NCBI RefSeq assembly: GCF_001192835.1
Contig: NZ_DF968182.1
Coordinates: 318,349 to 382,348 of the forward strand
Source of the DNA: Lentimicrobium saccharophilum
Lineage (GTDB): Bacteria > Bacteroidota > Bacteroidia > Bacteroidales > Lentimicrobiaceae
DNA length: 64,000 nt
Reading direction: 5' to 3'
Position numbers and translations under genes: made by a program. Positions 62,501 through 64,000 of this stretch are shown here, piece after piece. The notes under the pieces are model-generated. The model saw nothing but the letters and a program-made list of their open reading frames with translations. It was not told where the DNA came from and did no database searches. Each line of letters starts with the position of its first letter. Within the stretch, counting starts at the first letter, position 1.

Positions 62501-63842
62501 TGGAGGCGCCGGTAAAGGTAATGCTGTCGACGAGTTTCTGGCGTTGATTTCCGGCAAGGCCATCCAGTTCAGTTTTTCGTGTATTCAGGCTTAATGCAAT
62601 AAACTCCACGATAATGACGGCACCGTCGATGATGATTCCGAAGTCAATGGCTCCAAGGCTCATCAGGTTGGCATCCACGCCGAAAATGTACATCATTGCA
62701 ATGGTGAACAGCAGCGAAAGCGGGATCAGTGAGGCAATAACCATTCCTGACCTGAAATTGCCCAGCAACAGGACTACCACGAAAATCACGATCAGACAGC
62801 CCAGGATAAGGTTTTCAGAAACTGTAAAGGTGGTTTTGCTGATCAGCTCGCTGCGTTCAAGGATTGGGTTGATATAAACACCCTCGGGCAGTGTTTTCTG
62901 GAGCTCAGCCACCCGCTGTTTCACTTCCCGGATTACTTTGCTGGAGTTGGCGTCCTTCAGCATCATAATCTGACCAAGCACTTTTTCACCTTCGCCATTA
63001 CCGGTAATGGCCCCGAAGCGGTTGGCATATCCTTCATTAACTTTGGCAATGTCACCCACCAACAGCGGAATACCATTTATATTTCTGATAACGGTTGCAT
63101 TGATGTCATCGATTGATTTCATCAATCCTTCGCCGCGGATAAAATAGGTTTCATGCTGTTTCTCGATGTATGCTCCTCCTGCCACACTGTTATTCCGTTC
63201 AAGTGCTTCCAGCACCTCGGAAATTGTAACATGCATGGCATTAAGTACCGAAGGGTTAACCGCCACTTCGTACTGTTTTAGGTACCCGCCCCAGGTGTTT
63301 ATTTCAACAACGCCCGGAATACCCGACAACTGACGCTTAACAATCCAGTCCTGAATGGTTCTTAATTCCATCGCGTCGTATTTGTCCTTATAACCGGGTT
63401 TGGTATCGAGAATATACTGATAGATTTCTCCCAGTCCCGTGGTGATGGGCCCCATCTCTGGTGTACCGAACCCCTCAGGTATGTTGGCCGATGCACTTTT
63501 GATCTTTTCTGCAATCAATTGCCGGGGAAGGTACGTCCCCATTTCGTCATTAAAAACGATGGTAACCACAGACAATCCGAATTTTGAAACCGACCGTATC
63601 TCCTGAACGCCAGGCAGGTTGGCCATCTCGAGTTCAACCGGATAAGTGATAAATTGCTCAACATCCTGCGTTGAAAGATTTCCGGAGGTGGTGATTACCT
63701 GAACCTGGTTGTTGGTGATGTCCGGTACGGCACCGATGGGTATCTGGGTAATGGAAAACAACCCGAAACCAGCAACGGAGAGCGTGAATAGGATAACAAT
63801 CAGCTTATTGCGGATGCTGAACCCGATAATTCTTTCAAGCAT
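59502..63842 (-). CDS. Heavy-metal RND pump fused to a TolC-like domain (CusA/CzcA-CusC fusion)
   Basis: A 1446-residue chain. Residues 1 to about 1040 are a complete HME-RND pump: N-terminal TM, '[30 protein letters not shown]', the proton-relay TM4 '[18 protein letters not shown]' typical of CzcA/CusA, and the second half '[34 protein letters not shown]'. At about 1045-1065 a hydrophobic segment ('[16 protein letters not shown]' then Q) resembles a signal peptide, and 1066-1446 is a TolC/CusC outer membrane efflux domain ('[31 protein letters not shown]', '[36 protein letters not shown]'). So one gene covers inner and outer membrane parts. Fused forms of this kind exist in Bacteroidota. Metal specificity (Cu/Ag or Zn/Co/Cd) not determined. 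Confidence 0.93.
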   Translation of the reverse strand: [1446 protein letters not shown]

Positions 63843-63877
63843 GGTATGATTCTTTCGGGATTTGCATATTTACAGGA

Positions 63878-64000
63878 TTATTTGATCAGATTATAGCCCT
63901 CTTTTGCTGAGGCATCCCCCGGGCGGTTCATCAATGCCTTTCCGAACAAAACCTTGGCCTCCCTGAGTTTGCCCATCCGGTAATTGGTCCAGCCAAACAT
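63878..64000 (-). CDS. C-terminal fragment of a TPR-like protein (cut by window end)
   Basis: The last 40 codons and stop of a gene entering from beyond the window edge. The readable end 'MFGWTNYRMGKLREAKVLFGKALMNRPGDASAKEGYNLIK' has one tetratricopeptide-like helix pair (LREAKVLFGKALMNRPGDASAKEGYNL). Its stop is 35 bases before the RND pump start on the same strand, so it probably leads the efflux operon. Its N-terminus and full identity cannot be seen. Confidence 0.6.
   Translation of the reverse strand: MFGWTNYRMGKLREAKVLFGKALMNRPGDASAKEGYNLIK

Overview
The window is a stretch of a Bacteroidota chromosome, most probably order Bacteroidales. Evidence: SusC/SusD pair, SPOR and PorT-type envelope proteins, a type I-beta DAHP synthase with chorismate mutase fused at its C-terminus, asparaginyl-tRNA synthetase, menaquinone methyltransferase, A-rich leaders instead of clear Shine-Dalgarno sites, and repeated TAnnTTTG -7 promoter boxes. 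GC looks moderate (near 50 %). No rRNA, tRNA, CRISPR array or prophage was recognised. I cannot name the genus.

Layout. 1-11.3 kb is housekeeping: an eIF-2B-like isomerase, class II fructose-bisphosphate aldolase, two double-domain universal stress proteins around a SPOR protein, ruvB, queG, an arginine-deiminase-type enzyme and a tandem M16 protease. 11.3-16.8 kb holds a membrane protein, a dephospho-CoA-kinase-like NTPase, a two-part minisatellite, a complete IS4-family insertion sequence, hflX and aroG-CM. 16.9-23.4 kb is a TetR-controlled tripartite export operon (TolC, HlyD, two ABC-2 permeases, a beta-barrel protein) with no ATPase gene. 23.6-40.6 kb is mixed: a TPR membrane protein, asnS, rpoN, a DUF169 protein, an S9 peptidase, a cytidylate-kinase-like protein, a SagB-type nitroreductase, menG, an HEFGH metallopeptidase lipoprotein, an NAD-binding protein, a pcm homologue and a large unknown protein.

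The most interesting region is 40.87-56.74 kb, an apparently single 15.8-kb operon bounded by a TAnnTTTG promoter and a strong terminator: ribokinase, SusC, SusD, three ADP-ribosylglycohydrolase-family (ARH) exported proteins, two exported double-domain esterases, a sugar/ureide-type permease and a small lipoprotein. Gaps are 57 bp or less, with two TGATG stop-start overlaps. I read it as a variant of the ribose-scavenging (rus) type of locus, aimed at ribose carried on ADP-ribose-like or esterified ribosyl compounds: surface capture by SusCD, release by ARH enzymes and esterases in the envelope, inner-membrane uptake, then phosphorylation by RbsK. The susC gene carries an in-frame TGA in the plug domain, so as sequenced the receptor is broken. 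No local regulator is visible.

The right end (56.8-64 kb) has a DASS-family carboxylate transporter and a heavy-metal efflux operon on the minus strand in which the RND pump (CusA/CzcA) is fused to its TolC-like outer membrane partner. The upstream gene of that operon is cut by the window edge.
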